Below, piece by piece: positions 45,421 through 57,990 of a DNA stretch of 64,000 bases. Every line of letters starts with the position of its first letter. Position 1 is the stretch's first letter. The notes beneath the pieces are model-generated. The model searched no databases. It saw nothing but the letters and a program-made list of their open reading frames with translations, and had not been told where the DNA came from. Where the stretch lies: NCBI GenBank assembly GCA_026874595.1, contig CM049309.1:20251076-20315075 (forward strand), given 5' to 3'. The translations under genes and the position numbers were made by a program. The DNA comes from Sipunculus nudus (lineage: Eukaryota; Annelida; Sipuncula; Golfingiida; Sipunculidae).

Positions 45421-46560
45421 ACCTTAAGGTTTCTGAGTAGAACTTTTGAGGAACTTTCAGGATGCAGAAGTTCATGATTCTAGCCTTTACGGGTAGATTT
45501 TTGCCTTGTTAACAGACCTAGTGTTTTCCAAAATACAGTAACAATTCGTAAAAAGGAAACTGCGTCACCATTCATACCAAGTAGCTAAGATACATCAAGA
45601 TCCATGACCACACCAAATTTGATGACAAGCCAGCAGGCCGTTCCTGAGGAATCTGGCAATTAGTGTGTATTTGTAAAGTCTTCTGATGGGGGGGGGGGGG
45701 TAAACAGGCTCCGTATCTCCAAGGACACAGGTCACAATAACCTAATTTTAGTATTCTGAGAACTTTTGAGGACCACTCAGGATGCAGAGGCTGATTCTAG
45801 GCTTTATGGTTATTATTTGCACCCTGTTTATAGACGACCGCATCTTTGAAAGTCTCAAAATCGAGAAAAAAGGCGTAAAAATAAAAAAAGAAAAAATACA
45901 GGGGGCGCTACAAGGAACTGATGAAACACTGCATGATTAATGTGCACGCAAAAAATCATGGTGATTAATACATGAGTTGTTCAGATACTGGAGCTTTTGT
46001 ATCAAATTTTTAATCATTCTGGGAGCACTTCTATGGGCACCATAGCTTTGAGGATATGGGTAACAGGGACCTAATGTCCATGGACATTTTTTATGGACCT
46101 CCCCCGATGTCAAGTAAAAAGATTCTAGTTCCCATGGTTACCATTTGTGCCCTGTAAACGGACGATCGCATCGTTGATGGTCTCAAAAATTGAGAAAAAT
46201 AATGCGTTAAAACTCGAAAACAATTCAGGTTGCGCTACCAGTCTGCAGGAACTGATGAAACACTCCATGATCAATATGCATGCAAACAATCATGGCGATC
46301 AATGTGTAAGTTGTTCAAATACTGGAGCTTTTGTAACCCTCTTTTTTTTATTACTCTGGGGGGTACTTCTGAGCCCCATAGCTCGGAGAATATGAAATGG
46401 ATAACAGAGACCTGATTTCATGTTTTTTAAGTACCTTCCTAGTTTCAAGTATTAATTTCAAGTTAGAAGATTTTATGACCAGAGGTTGCAAGTTTTGCCC
46501 TGTTAATGGAAGGACGGACAGACAGTCTGACAACGAACAAAGAGTGATCGCTAAAAACCA
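45421..46560 (-). repeat. 337-bp family, reversed copy ending in a GCTCAGCTGAC-type head
   Basis: GAACTGATGAAACACTGCATGAT and GAACTGATGAAACACTCCATGAT, 332 bp apart (45918, 46250), are the reverse of CATCAGTTCCTGCAG units at 26-28 kb. The core appears as AGGGGGCGCTAC (45900) and GGTTGCGCTACC (46229). 46510-46550 has GGACGGACAGACAG and GAGTGATCGCTA, the reversed head, with the hairpin arms lost. A G run lies near 45689. Confidence 0.75.
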
Positions 46561-47635
46561 AATATGCTCAAATATCGCCTGACAATCTTTTTCACCTTAT
46601 GTAAGTAGTGAAATCAATTTCACAGGGCGTGTCTTGTATGAATATCTGACAGGCGTTTATGTACTTATCGCAGGCTTTATGCAAATAAATTTTCAACAAT
46701 GTGAAAGGCATAAAATAGAAGAGGGCCTCTATATGTCAAGTTCGACAAGGGGGGGGGGGGGAGAGAAATTACTTGATCGCTGTTTTTTTAAATCTACAAA
46801 CGAGAATTTAATTCACCGAATATACTGAACGCACGATGAGAAAAACGCTCGTGCATTTTGAGCACTTGCCGCCTGGAATATAGTGATTAAAGTTTTAGCT
46901 ACCTGCTTGTTTGCTCTTTCCGGGTCAGCAAAGACTCGCGGAGTTCGTCGAACGGCATTTGCGACTTGTGAGTGATGGTTACACTTATAAAAGTGCGTTT
47001 TTTTCAGGGGTATCTTAATAATTATTATAATAAAACAGGACGGCTTGTTTAGGTTTTTGGCGTCCGTTTCTGGGATTTTCCGTCCTGTGATAAGCTGCAG
47101 ATTGCAAGCATGAGAGACGAAGATGTGTCGGCTTGTTTATAATAACAGTAAGTGTATATGATATTCAAGTACCGATGTTATGTTATATGTTGGCGTTAAG
47201 ATAATGAATACATTAAATATATCATTTGGATTATTTATCATTTAATTTATACTTTTAAACAAATATCATGTGGGATTTTTTTGCGACCTAGGATTGCCGC
47301 GAATGTGCTCCGATATCAAGCGAAAGTGTCAATACCAGGGGTTCGTAAGACCTGACACATCTAGAATATAAAAGACCCAGGTGGGCGCTCTTTAGGGTAA
47401 AAAAAATTGTTGAAAAATTAATTTGAGAGCACCCGGGACGCTTATTATTCGTGCTATATACTGGATCCGTTATCTAAGAAAATGTAGACTCTACCTACGG
47501 CTTCGCTGTGGTCGTGAGAAAAAAGGGAAGTCGAACTATATTATTTAATAAGAGTAATGGACCCCATGCCGGCAAGTAATATCTACATGCCTGTAATACA
47601 ACAATACAGAAGAATAAATTTATAAATAATATTTA
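46561..47635. other. Gene-free stretch with a G run and a modest CpG patch
   Basis: A run of 12 or more G lies near 46750. 46830-47130 is less AT-rich with several CpGs but no recognisable exon. GTGGGCGCTCTTTAGGG and GAGCACCCGGGACGC (47382-47440) are loosely inverted and may be a degraded transposon end. Confidence 0.4.
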
Positions 47636-48776
47636 CTCTGATACACAAATAGGTCAGGTCACAGGTCATGTCATGTTTGACCAGAGTTCATGCTTTAGCA
47701 CTGTGGGTGTGACAGTGACGATCTTTTGCTCTTCTCTTATTGATAAAATGCTATTATATTATATATTATATAACCAGGATACTCCACATATATTGCGAAT
47801 GAGAAAGGAAAGATAGGCTATATAGATAGAGTGAACATATTTGAAGCTGCATCTTATACTTAATGACTCTTTTATTTGTTCATTTTCATATACCAGAAGG
47901 AATGATTTCGTAAGACCAACTGATTCTGTATCGAGATATTGTATGACACATTTCACTCGTATGTGCGCACCGACTGTAGATTGTTAAATGACTGTCTTAA
48001 CATTTGGTATGGGTTCATAATTAAAATGATCATGAGAATTCAGTTATGGGGATCCCGTTATTGAAAAGCGTAACAAGGGTATATTGGGATAATGTAAAAT
48101 AAAGGGAGAAAATCGAGGCAATTGAGCAAATTTCTTACTAATAATGGCTAATAAACTGTACTGGAGCAAAAATAAATATAGAAAGTACTTTTATTAAGAA
48201 TTTCCTATGATTACAACTCCTGTTGATTTTCTTGGCCTGTCATGCTCTCATGTTTGTATTTTGATACATGACACTGTCTGTGAGACCTTATTGATATGAG
48301 AAAAGTTGTCCTATGTTTTTTGTCTAAAATAAATTATAGTGAAAATTGGTTCCTTAACTTTCATTAGCCTATAGGTTGAAAACTCAAAAGATAAATCCAT
48401 AATCTCATAAGGACTTATTATAGTCACATATTTTTATTAACTATTAAGCATTATTCATGAACTTAGATGTCTTGGAATAGAATTATTGATAAAAATTACT
48501 CTAATACACAAAGAGGTCAGGTTTCAAGCATGTCATGGGTGACCAGAGTTTATGCCTCCGCAATAAGGCTGTAGCAGTGACTTCTTCTGCTCTTCCTTTC
48601 ATGATCAAATGCTGTTATATCATATATTAAATTACTGGGACACTCCATATATATTGCGACTGAGAAATAAAGGATAGGCGATATAGGTACGCTGAGTGAA
48701 CATAGTTTAAGCTGCATCTTATACTTTTATTCATTCTGTTCAAAAATACCAGAATGAACGATTTCGTAAGACCATA
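47636..48776 (+). repeat. Direct duplication of about 285 bp, copies 861 bp apart
   Basis: Copy 1 is 47636-47925 and copy 2 is 48497-48776. Both contain ACACAAA.AGGTCAGG, GACCAGAGTT.ATGC, ACTCCA.ATATATTGCGA and ACGATTTCGTAAGACCA-like text in the same order. The spacer is AT-rich. No protein is encoded in common. Confidence 0.8.
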
Positions 48777-49600
48777 TTCAAGGCTAAGTATGGAGCCTGG
48801 ATCCCTTGGTGTGTAATTCTCAGCCTTGCACTCAGGCAATCTTCGCTTCTGAGTTCTGCAAAAAATGTGGAATTCCTCCTTCGTCCTGTTTGCTACGAAA
48901 TTAAACCTGGATGTCAGAAGTCTAATGTCGGATACCTAGTCGGATCCCGAAAAGGACTTTATTCTTGGATTTTATACTTATTCCTAGTAAACAGGGGGAA
49001 AATACATGTGCATTTTTATCGTGATATATTTATGTTTGCACATGTATTACAATTAATATTGCTCAAGCTACTAACTGTTATATTTTAACAATGATAGTTA
49101 AAGTGTGACGTCCATATACAAAAAAAACGAATAAATATGCAGAAATATATATGCAGAAAAATGGCTTATATCTGAGAACTCTTATGCTTAAGAATAATTT
49201 AATTAAGCAATTTATCACATACGATGCAATAAAAATGTATGAATTTATTTGTTTAATATACAGTTTATTTTTAAACCTTTTCATTGATCCACTCTAATGT
49301 TTTACTTTATTCCTGACATATAATAGCATAGAAAAATAATATTATCTTTGCATTATGCATTTAAGACGTTTTATGAATAATTATTATCTGTACCTCGATT
49401 TCCTGAAGAATAAAAGGGATAAATTTCAATTTTTTCCCTAAATTATTATGTCTTTTGGGCAAAGAACATGCAAATTAAATGCATTGGAATAATGAAAACT
49501 TGTTTATCCGTAATAGGTATAAACAATAAAATATTTAATTACCTGAAAAAATATTTTTTATAGGCCTTGCATGAGTATTTTACAGACATATACTGATTCT
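48777..49600. other. AT-rich, no gene seen
   Basis: Nothing recognisable is seen before the LINE fragment. Confidence 0.4.
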
Positions 49601-49604
49601 TAAG

Positions 49605-50030
49605 AATACATATGTGTACTGCTGCTATCTGGATGCAACCAAAGCTTTTGATAGGCTGAAATTCGATAACTTATTTCCGTTGTTCTGTCTCTGTAAATAT
49701 GCCTGCTTCGAGTGTAAGAATTCTTGATAGGTATGGAGGACAAAATATCTGTTTATTTGAATGGCGAATAAAGTGCTCACTTGGTGTACGGCAGGGAGGT
49801 ATAATTTTGCTCTTACTTTTTAACATTTATATTGATGTCCTCCTGAAATCCTTGAAAGGCAAAAGCATAGGTTGTCAGGTAGGTCATATATTTACTGGTT
49901 GTTTTCATGTGCTGACGACGTAACTCTTATAGCGCCATCATTAGGTAGTTTTAAAAAAATGCTGGATATATGTAACACATATTCATTATCGGTGGGGACT
50001 AAAATCCGGTAGTCGGCTTTCGGATGCTAA
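49605..50030 (+). pseudogene. LINE reverse-transcriptase fragment (motifs A to C)
   Basis: YLDATKAFDR (49626-49655) is RT motif A with the catalytic Asp at 49632-49634. GVRQGG...LFNIYIDVLLKSLKGKSIGCQVG follows. CADDVTLIAPS (49908 onward) is motif C, with Cys replacing the usual Tyr or Phe. SFKKMLDICNTYSLSVGTK comes next. Frames shift at least twice, and the fragment is truncated at both ends. It belongs to the same broad LINE group as the other two remnants and is not R2-like. Confidence 0.82.
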
Positions 50031-51039
50031 GGCTGGTATTAAACTTTGGGGTCTAATAATTCCATCATGCATATAATCCAGCATTCCAGAGGATCAGAGC
50101 CTATATATGAGCATTTTTAGTGTAAAGTACGTATCATTGTATATAAACATGCTTACGCGGGTTTTTAAATTAAAAATGATTATGCGAGATTCTCATCCAC
50201 GTTCTTTATATGGGCAATTAAAATACAATTTTTTTTTTACCTCTAGGCGAATGTAGCATAAGATAAACATACCGGGGCATATCTACACTTTTTGTAAACT
50301 ATAGCTAATTGTTAATGATACGTGTATGAAAAAATCAATATCGGCTATATTTCTTTTTATCCTATAAAAATGATTTTATACATAAACTGGAGAGGACATC
50401 TTTTTAATAATAAAATGGAGTATCAGCTTGAACATGATGTTTTTCTTAATCACATTTCTTCACTCATCACGTTCAACAACAACAAGTGAGTAATTATTGA
50501 AAATGTTCCATGTGAAAAGATACAGATATGGGAAAATTATAGTTAAAAAATGAATGACATATTAAGAACAGCGATTAAAAAATAATGAGCATCATTTAAG
50601 ACACTGTGAACTATTCTAAAGATTTTAAAACCTTGTATTCCAAATGAAGATGACTCATATTGAAAATTCAATTTTAAATTCATAATTGTTGATTATTACA
50701 GCAATTGTACTAACTTTCATAAGCACAGGGTTTAAATTTTAAGGGGCCTACATGACAACCGCCTGTGTGTTTTTTCCTTGGGTCTGTACTTTGAAAAGCA
50801 ACCGGCCGCTGTTGTGTATATTTCTTTTCCTACCGTGAACTCTTTATATTAAGTAATGAACCATATATCTTAGACATGAAAAAATATGATAATGAATGGT
50901 GTATTAAAAATTATTTTACACTTGGATGACATACTCCTGATGCCAAAAGATATCCGCAGATTTGATTTTTGGTTACTCCGTCTTAAAATATTATGAATGA
51001 TGGTGAAACAGACACTCGATTGAAGACATCAGTGTTTTC
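50031..51039. other. AT-rich, no gene seen
   Basis: No recognisable feature. The 8 bp before 51048 (51040-51047) belong to the next element's target duplication. Confidence 0.4.
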
Positions 51040-51047
51040 ATGGAAAT

Positions 51048-51914
51048 CAGGCTTGGGGCGAAATTAAATACATTTTTCTATAAGCACTCGTACTTGAACT
51101 CAGCTTCAAAATTTTCAAAGTACTTGTACTCGAACTCAAGTACTAGCACAAAGTACTCATGTCATCATGAATACATTTCAAGTACTACTTATAATGGTTG
51201 ACGTTTTCACATGTAGTACTAGTAAAGCATCTATAAATGCAGTATTAATTTACAAATGCATATAAATGCATCAGCATTTGAATTGTATTTGGTTTCTTAT
51301 TTGTCACCTGTTATCAACTTTATATAAATCTAACAATCAAGGAATGGGTGTAATTATATTGAAATTGAAGGAATAAGGGCTAATGAAATAAGACATGACG
51401 GAACGCATTTTTTTAGATATTATTACCAGACTTTTTATTAAACTTTTTTTTTGACTATTGCAAAATTTTTAAATCAATAAATAGAGTAAATCTTCATGTA
51501 AGATAAAATTCTAAGAGCTCGAAAAAAAAATTTAATCTATACTTAAGATCAGAGTATTTTCAAGGTCAGAGCTCGATAAACAGAGTTTGACCATGCTTGA
51601 TATGAGCACATTCTCAGAGCCTGGCTAACTAATTTTATGGACTTTATCAAAAGTTTTTCTTTGCTTTTATGGTGTTTGTAACTGCCGAAAATGCAGCTTT
51701 AAAAGAAAAATAATAAAATTACATCATTAAATAAAAGTAAGTATTAAAATAAAAGATGTATTTGTCATGTACTTTCGAGAAAATTATACTCTTATACTCT
51801 GTACTCGTACTGAGTATAATCAATAAGTACTTGTACTCGTACTTGTACTCGGGTTACTGTCAAGTACTCGTACTCGTACTCAAGTATTGTAATAGTGTGC
51901 TCGTCCCAACTCTG
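51048..51914. mobile_element. hAT-type non-autonomous element with TACTCG subterminal arrays
   Basis: Left end CAGGCTTGGGGCGA (51048) and right end TCGTCCCAACTCTG (51901-51914) are inverted repeats (11 of 14). Flanks ATGGAAAT (51040-51047) and AAGGAAAT (51915-51922) match at 7 of 8. Subterminal regions are rich in TACTCG/GTACTT hexamers (51090-51190 and 51785-51890). The interior has no transposase. Confidence 0.8.
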
Positions 51915-51922
51915 AAGGAAAT

Positions 51923-52390
51923 CATCTCTGACCAAAAATATCTTAAGTTTAATCATTTGTAGTCATCATATTATGGTAATGTTTGCACACATGAGGTATG
52001 TTGATAATGATTAAGGATGATGGTAAGATGGATTTGACGAAATGAAAATTACTGATATTGAAAAAAACTTTGCACAGTTTTCATTTTCTCGCAGCCTCTT
52101 TTACTGATATATGGTAAACGGGGGGAAATGCATTTTCTAAGTGGGCCTGTGAAGCCCGCAACAATTGGCCCTGCTGAATTATAACTTTTCAAATAAAGGT
52201 TGAACCCTAGAGCAACATACAGTTGATGAGCGACAACATTCGTGCAAAATTTAATATTAATTAAGTTCGTCTACAGGGAAAGTATAGTATTAAAGATGAC
52301 GAATGCAATTATAAAAGCCACAATGCATCAATCCGGAACATTGGAAACATTGTATTCTTTCAAGAGGTAAAATTGAGGAAGGAAATAGAT
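51923..52390. other. Spacer, no gene seen
   Basis: Nothing recognisable. It ends in CTTATGTAAA, the left target duplication of the next element. Confidence 0.4.
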
Positions 52391-52400
52391 CTTATGTAAA

Positions 52401-53917
52401 CGGGATTGATGTTGGACAAAAATTCGAAATTGGATATTTGCATGTGAATATCGAAAATAACTCAAATCAGGGATATTCGATATTTTCATGATAACATAAA
52501 ATATCAATTATATGATGCAATTATTGAAAATCACTCAAATTGGGGATATTCGCCATTCGATATCCACATGCAAATATCGAATATCACTTAAATAAAGGAT
52601 ATTCGTTGGTGAATATAAAAAAAACTTAAATTAGTGACATTCGATTTTCGATTATCGCACGCCGAGCGCAAAACTCTAAATGTTTTAATAAGGGGGCCTC
52701 ACATTCACTATGGACATCTTCTCTTGCCGCCAGCCTGGCCTCCATAGGCACCTGTATTCGATATTTGTATGTTAACATAAAAATATAAATCATATCATGC
52801 GAATATCGAATAATATCAATCAAATCAGGGATATTCTATATTCGATATCCGCATGCGAAATCTAATATTACTCATATCATGCGAATATTGAATATCACTC
52901 AAATCAGGGATATTCGATATTTGATATTCGCCTTTGAAATCGAATATCACTCATACCATGTGAATATCGATTATCACTCAAACCATGGATATTTGATATT
53001 TGCATGCGAATGTCACTTCTCTGCGTGACATTGGCATAAAAATAAACAAGGTCATTGCCTATCACTGCATTGGTCAGGTTTTTGAACTAGTCGAGCGGCT
53101 ATAGTTTTGCCCGAATGTCACATGTGAATATCTTATATCGAATATCCCTGATTTGATTGATATTATTCGATATTCACCTGCGAATGTCGAATATCCCTGA
53201 TTTAAGTGATATTCGATATTCGAATGATATGAATAATATTAGATTTCGCATGCGATGTATAATATCGGATATCCCTGATTTGAGATATTCGATATTCGCA
53301 TGCAAATGCCGCTTGTATGCGTGATATTGGCTTGCAAATATCTAAGGTCATGGCGCAACAATTGGTTATATGTATGAACCATGCCGCCGGGTGGACCAGG
53401 TTGTCGAAAAACCCGAGCGCTGATAGTTTTCCCGAATTTCGCTGGTGAATATCGAATGTTTTGTGTGAAGTTTTGGTATTCTTATTTGAATATCGAATGT
53501 AGCATTGATATGCAAAATTGTCGCTAATTATTTTGTTATTGCATAGCTAATTATTGTTCTTAACAGAATTGAATTTTCAAGAGAATATCAGAAGTGAGCC
53601 CCCGATGTCCAGTTGAAATAGCTGCCGACCAGCTTAGCTTTTAGTACATGCAGAGGGTTAAACGCAGGAACAAAAGCTGGCTTGCAGAGGTTATGTTTGT
53701 TTAGTGCGAAGTGCCTGTTGAGGTCAAGCATCTGACAAGGGAAGATGTCTAGAGTGATTCAGGGCCCCTTCGACAAATTCGGACACTGATTTGAGTGATA
53801 TTCGATATTCGCATGATATGAGTGATATTTGATTTTGCATGCGAATATCGAATTTCCCTGATTTGAGTGATATTCGATATTCGCATGCAAATATCGAATT
53901 TCGAATATCGGTCCCGG
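52401..53917. mobile_element. Long-TIR element with 10-bp target duplication, Mutator-like
   Basis: CTTATGTAAA occurs exactly at 52391-52400 and 53918-53927. The ends CGGGATTGAT (52401) and ATCGGTCCCG (to 53917) are inverted repeats, and homology continues inward for more than 50 bp (ATTCGAAATT.GATATTTGCATG; ACTCAAATCAGGG). The arms are built of many copies of GAATATCGAATATCACTC and CATGCGAATATCG in both orientations. The middle holds two related segments, 53018-53137 and 53310-53451. 9-10-bp duplications with long TIRs suggest a MULE. No transposase is seen. Confidence 0.75.
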
Positions 53918-53927
53918 CTTATGTAAA

Positions 53928-54587
53928 ATGTAATATCTTGACTTATTTATGTCAGTGGATTGTATATATTTCTTTATAATTTTAAATATTAATGTTCCTG
54001 ATGTCAAATTGTTGTACACCGGTAAAGGCCGACTGCAAAAATTTTCTTGATACTAAATCCCTCTTAAGCAAACACAAATCTAGCAAATATACCCTGGTTA
54101 TTATATACAGCTACACATCCTTGTAACATAGCTATTGTAAAATACAAAAGGGCTTTCCAGGAAACCGCATAGTATTTAATTGTTATTAGCACAATAAACA
54201 AGTTAGATATCTATCTCATCCGATCTCATAAATGTCAAATTAAGCCTACAACTCTCATAGGTTCGTGCATTTATTGCAAGTACGTTGCTATGTCTGCATT
54301 TGTTGTTTGCATTCTATATAAAGAGGAAACACTTAAAACCCACGCTCAATCATAAAATGGGAAGTCTGATTTGATAATCGTAATATATTGTAATCTCTAA
54401 AGAAAGTTTTAAAAACACCCTATGGTTAACATGCAGTATCATCGCGGTCAGGTTTATAAGGAATATTAACAGACTGATTTACATATATATCTATGGATAA
54501 GCAGTGTATAATATTTTTTACCCGCAAAGCACAAAGGGAGGGAAAATTACGCTCATTGAGAACCGTTGGCAAGAAACGGCTTTGAAA
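53928..54587. other. AT-rich, no gene seen
   Basis: No protein, RNA or clear repeat is recognised. Confidence 0.4.
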
Positions 54588-54589
54588 TA

Positions 54590-56001
54590 CAGTCGAAGAT
54601 GTCTAATGCATTCTCCAAAGGGATTGGGGACAGGTGGTCGTAAAAGACAGGTAGTCGTATTAGACAGGTTCTGAAAATTTAGGACGTTACATTAGGAAAA
54701 TGTGTGACGCAAGTATGCATATTACTAGGCCTGTCATCTTATCTGTAATATAGATATATCAGAAAATATTATTGAAGACGCGGAAACCAATCGGGTATTA
54801 AGGGTGAATTTTGTTTTAAAATTTAATGAGGGTATTAATATTAGGAACAAAAATCTTAGCCTTTGGTTTTTTATTATACAGGGTTTCTTTTACATGAGAT
54901 ATTGGATACCGGTATTGAATTAGACATCGCACTTGTGAATATGCTCCCATTATAACCGCCGTTGTAACTCTCGAAAATGAATGATCACCATGTGTTGCCG
55001 CCTAATTTGCATTAAACCTTTAGTTAATTGACCATCAAATGTTGATTTAATTGTTGCATTTACTTCTATGAGCGCTCGTTTAGGTGACAGAAAAATGGAA
55101 GTAAACATGTACCCGGATTGGTAACCACGATAACAATGACGAAACGTCTATAGTCATGTCATTGGTTCCTTTCAAACCATTCGCATAGCACTAGGTGGCA
55201 ATTCTTCAGAATATTGCAGGCTGGCTACCGCGCATACAAGCGGACCATTAATGAGGCCTTACGGAAAATGCAGATTTTCAGGTCGTAGGGCAATTTCGAA
55301 CAATCTTAAACAGTTCTCAGAACGATTATGGCTGTCAGAAATTCGTGGCAGAGGCCACGATCACAGCCAGGGAGCTGCTTCTTATTTCTCTAGTATAACA
55401 TTTTTAATTACTATGCGCTTTCTATAATCCCCGCGTTATAAAAAATCCGTTGTTTGCTACAAACCCAAATATGAATGACTGAAAATCGTTTGCTGTTGCC
55501 ACTGGTTACTTACATCACTTGCTTCATAGGAACATCATAGATTACCCACTCTTTGTAATAACGCCTTTCATTGCACACTGAATAGATCAAAGAAAAAACA
55601 CGGGGGCACATATCAAAGATTAACTTCGGCGAACCCCCATTTATATGTGGTCGTGTGAGCCATTCACGTGCCATAGGCATGGCTCCATGCTCAGGCTCGG
55701 CCCATGGATCTTCCCGAACGAAAACCAGCAAAATTAACTGCGGTGCAAGTCACCGCAACTGTTTATTCAATCGACCGGTCAGCGTTGGTCAATGAGTAGC
55801 TCAATGGGTGCCCGCATTAGGCAGGTCAATATAACACTTTATTCTGGGAAAATTGGCCGTAATCCGTAATAGCCAGGTGGTCGTATTTCACAGGTTTTAT
55901 CTATTAATGATATAACGGAATTTCGGCAGGGACTGATATCTAGTGGTCATAATAGCCAGTCGCCAGTATTTTACAGGTGGTCATTCAGACAGGTCGGACT
56001 G
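54590..56001. mobile_element. pogo/Tigger-like element with TA target duplication
   Basis: Starts CAGTCGAAGATGTCT (54590) after TA and ends AGACAGGTCGGACTG (56001) before TA. Ends match imperfectly (CAGTC, then TGTCT). ACAGGTGGTCGTA occurs near both ends (about 54631, 55876). CAGT-starting TIRs with TA duplications fit the pogo branch of Tc1/mariner. The 55510-55731 minus frame is not a DDE transposase, so the copy is non-autonomous. Confidence 0.5.
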
Positions 56002-56003
56002 TA

Positions 56004-57745
56004 TACCATCACTGCTATAATATGCATCGTAGATATTTGGACATGCTATAATTGAAATCTCATTTATTCATAACCTATTAATTGATATAAAGATCATTGA
56101 AATCTCACCACTTTTACAAATGTTACATATAATTCTTATGAGAAGTGGGTGAATAGCGGTCCTCTTGAAAAAAAGGGCGGCCATATTGGATGTTTTACTG
56201 GCTAACATTTTCTCTTTTAAAGGGTTTTTAAACGAACAAACATGCAAAATTTGGTGCTTGTATCATCAACTGAAGCATTCTTATCACATTTGCACTTATA
56301 TGCTGGAATATCAAAGCAAAGAACGTTATTTATATTATGAGAATTAATCATCTGCGATATTAAACATGAATTATATAATAATAAATAATTCTCTACGTCT
56401 ACGATTTTTGTATATGTTTGAAATATGTTTGTTACGGGCCAAAGTTTTTTATAATCGTAATTTTACTTTCATTGTATATATAGAGAAGGAAGTACCTTTA
56501 AATAAATTAAATTTAACACTACACACAAAAGACACAAATATACGCCGATTCCAATATTTGCTGGTGATATAAGTTAGGCATTCGAGATTGACATTTGGCT
56601 TGACATATCCTTGTTGATATCCGACTTACGACTTTTTTGTTTTGTTTTTGTTTTTGCACTGCCCATTTTATCACCTCAGAACCACTTAAACGGAGAGGTG
56701 ACATGCACAGACTTTGAGAAAACAAGGTGCCGTAAAATAAACATTCCCCGCTTTCCTTTTTAAAAATATGCATTAGGCCCTTATTAGAGATATTTGTTAT
56801 TGGCTTTATTAAATTCACCATCCATAGGTGGAGATATTTTTTTAGCATTATCATTTTTCCGAGGGGGTTGGGGTGGGGGGGGGGGGGGGGTTAGGTGGTT
56901 ATCCGTGACTGTCATATGACTGTTACAAGAAGTCTATTTCTTATTTTTATTATTTTGACACTTCTTTCGTCGCATTTGATTTATATACACTCAGCACTAA
57001 CCTTACTGTATGGGAACAGTTTCAATGACTTTCACCTTTATTCAAGGTATTTTTATTTATCAAATGCGATTTTTCTTTATTTTTCGGTATAGGGTGAAAA
57101 TGGGTGAAATTCACTCATCCGAAACTATATGAGAAAGGTTAACCAGCACTTTTCAGTACGCCTACATGTCTAGATAAACCATTTTTTTTTAACTTAGAAA
57201 GTGAAATCATCACAGACATGTGCCGTTTATAATGTAGGAATGCAATGACAAATTAGGTACAAATATCTTAAATAGTGTTTTAATAATATGCAAATTACGC
57301 AAATGTTACGTCAACATTTTCAGCTCCTTATTTTACTTCGTTGAGGAGGATAAAATATTAGTGGGAGAATTTGGGATAAAGTGTTGGTGTGGGGGAATTT
57401 GGGTGGAGGGATAAGTTGAGATCTATGGCTGTCAAAAGAGAGTCTGTCATTATTTGTCGTTTATCGAATCGCAGACAGTAATAAGTAGAAAGTAAGAATG
57501 AAAATAAAAAAAAAATACATTTTATTTCCTCAATATTTAACGCAAGTGAATTATTTTCCGAATATTATACATATAAACATTTCCCCACGTATTTCGGTGA
57601 TATTTCCGTTTAACGTTTGTGTGGAATGTACCGACAATATTCATTTTACTACTCCCTTAGCCGCTCATTCAGTTGCAGGGCACCCGACTTGATAAGCCCG
57701 GCGACGACGATATCATTTAATTAACAACAATGTTTTTTAGTTTCT
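56004..57745. other. AT-rich stretch, no gene seen
   Basis: A G run (about 56870-56891) is the main landmark. Short frames are not conserved-looking. Confidence 0.4.
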
Positions 57746-57749
57746 CAGA

Positions 57750-57990
57750 CAAAAACACTGTGGCGTCCGCTGCCTTCCTAGGGTTATTTAAACTCGTTTG
57801 CAGAAACTTAAACATTTAACTGCACTTCCTACAAATATTACCGACTAACAACGGATATTGCCGAGATGAAAATTGCACTGCCGAGGCGGGGTACGATTTC
57901 GAACCATATCAAGTCAGTACTTCTGAAGACTGATTCTGAATCGGGGCTACGCAGCACTGCGATCATAAATGATCTTTTCTGATGGAAGCC
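57750..57990 (-). mobile_element. Probable tRNA-derived SINE
   Basis: On the minus strand, GGTTCGAAATC (complement of 57895-57905) is a good B box. About 25-30 bases upstream is a possible anticodon-type hairpin (CAGTC-loop-GTACTG), and CGTAGCCCCGATTC may be a weak A box. The downstream body reads CCCCGCCTCGGCAGTGCA...CATCTCGGCAATATCC. Boundaries are approximate. Confidence 0.5.

Noticed and set aside
55510-55731. Transposase exon in the pogo-like element
   Set aside because: No DDE/DDD motif or helix-turn-helix pattern is visible in the 73 codons.
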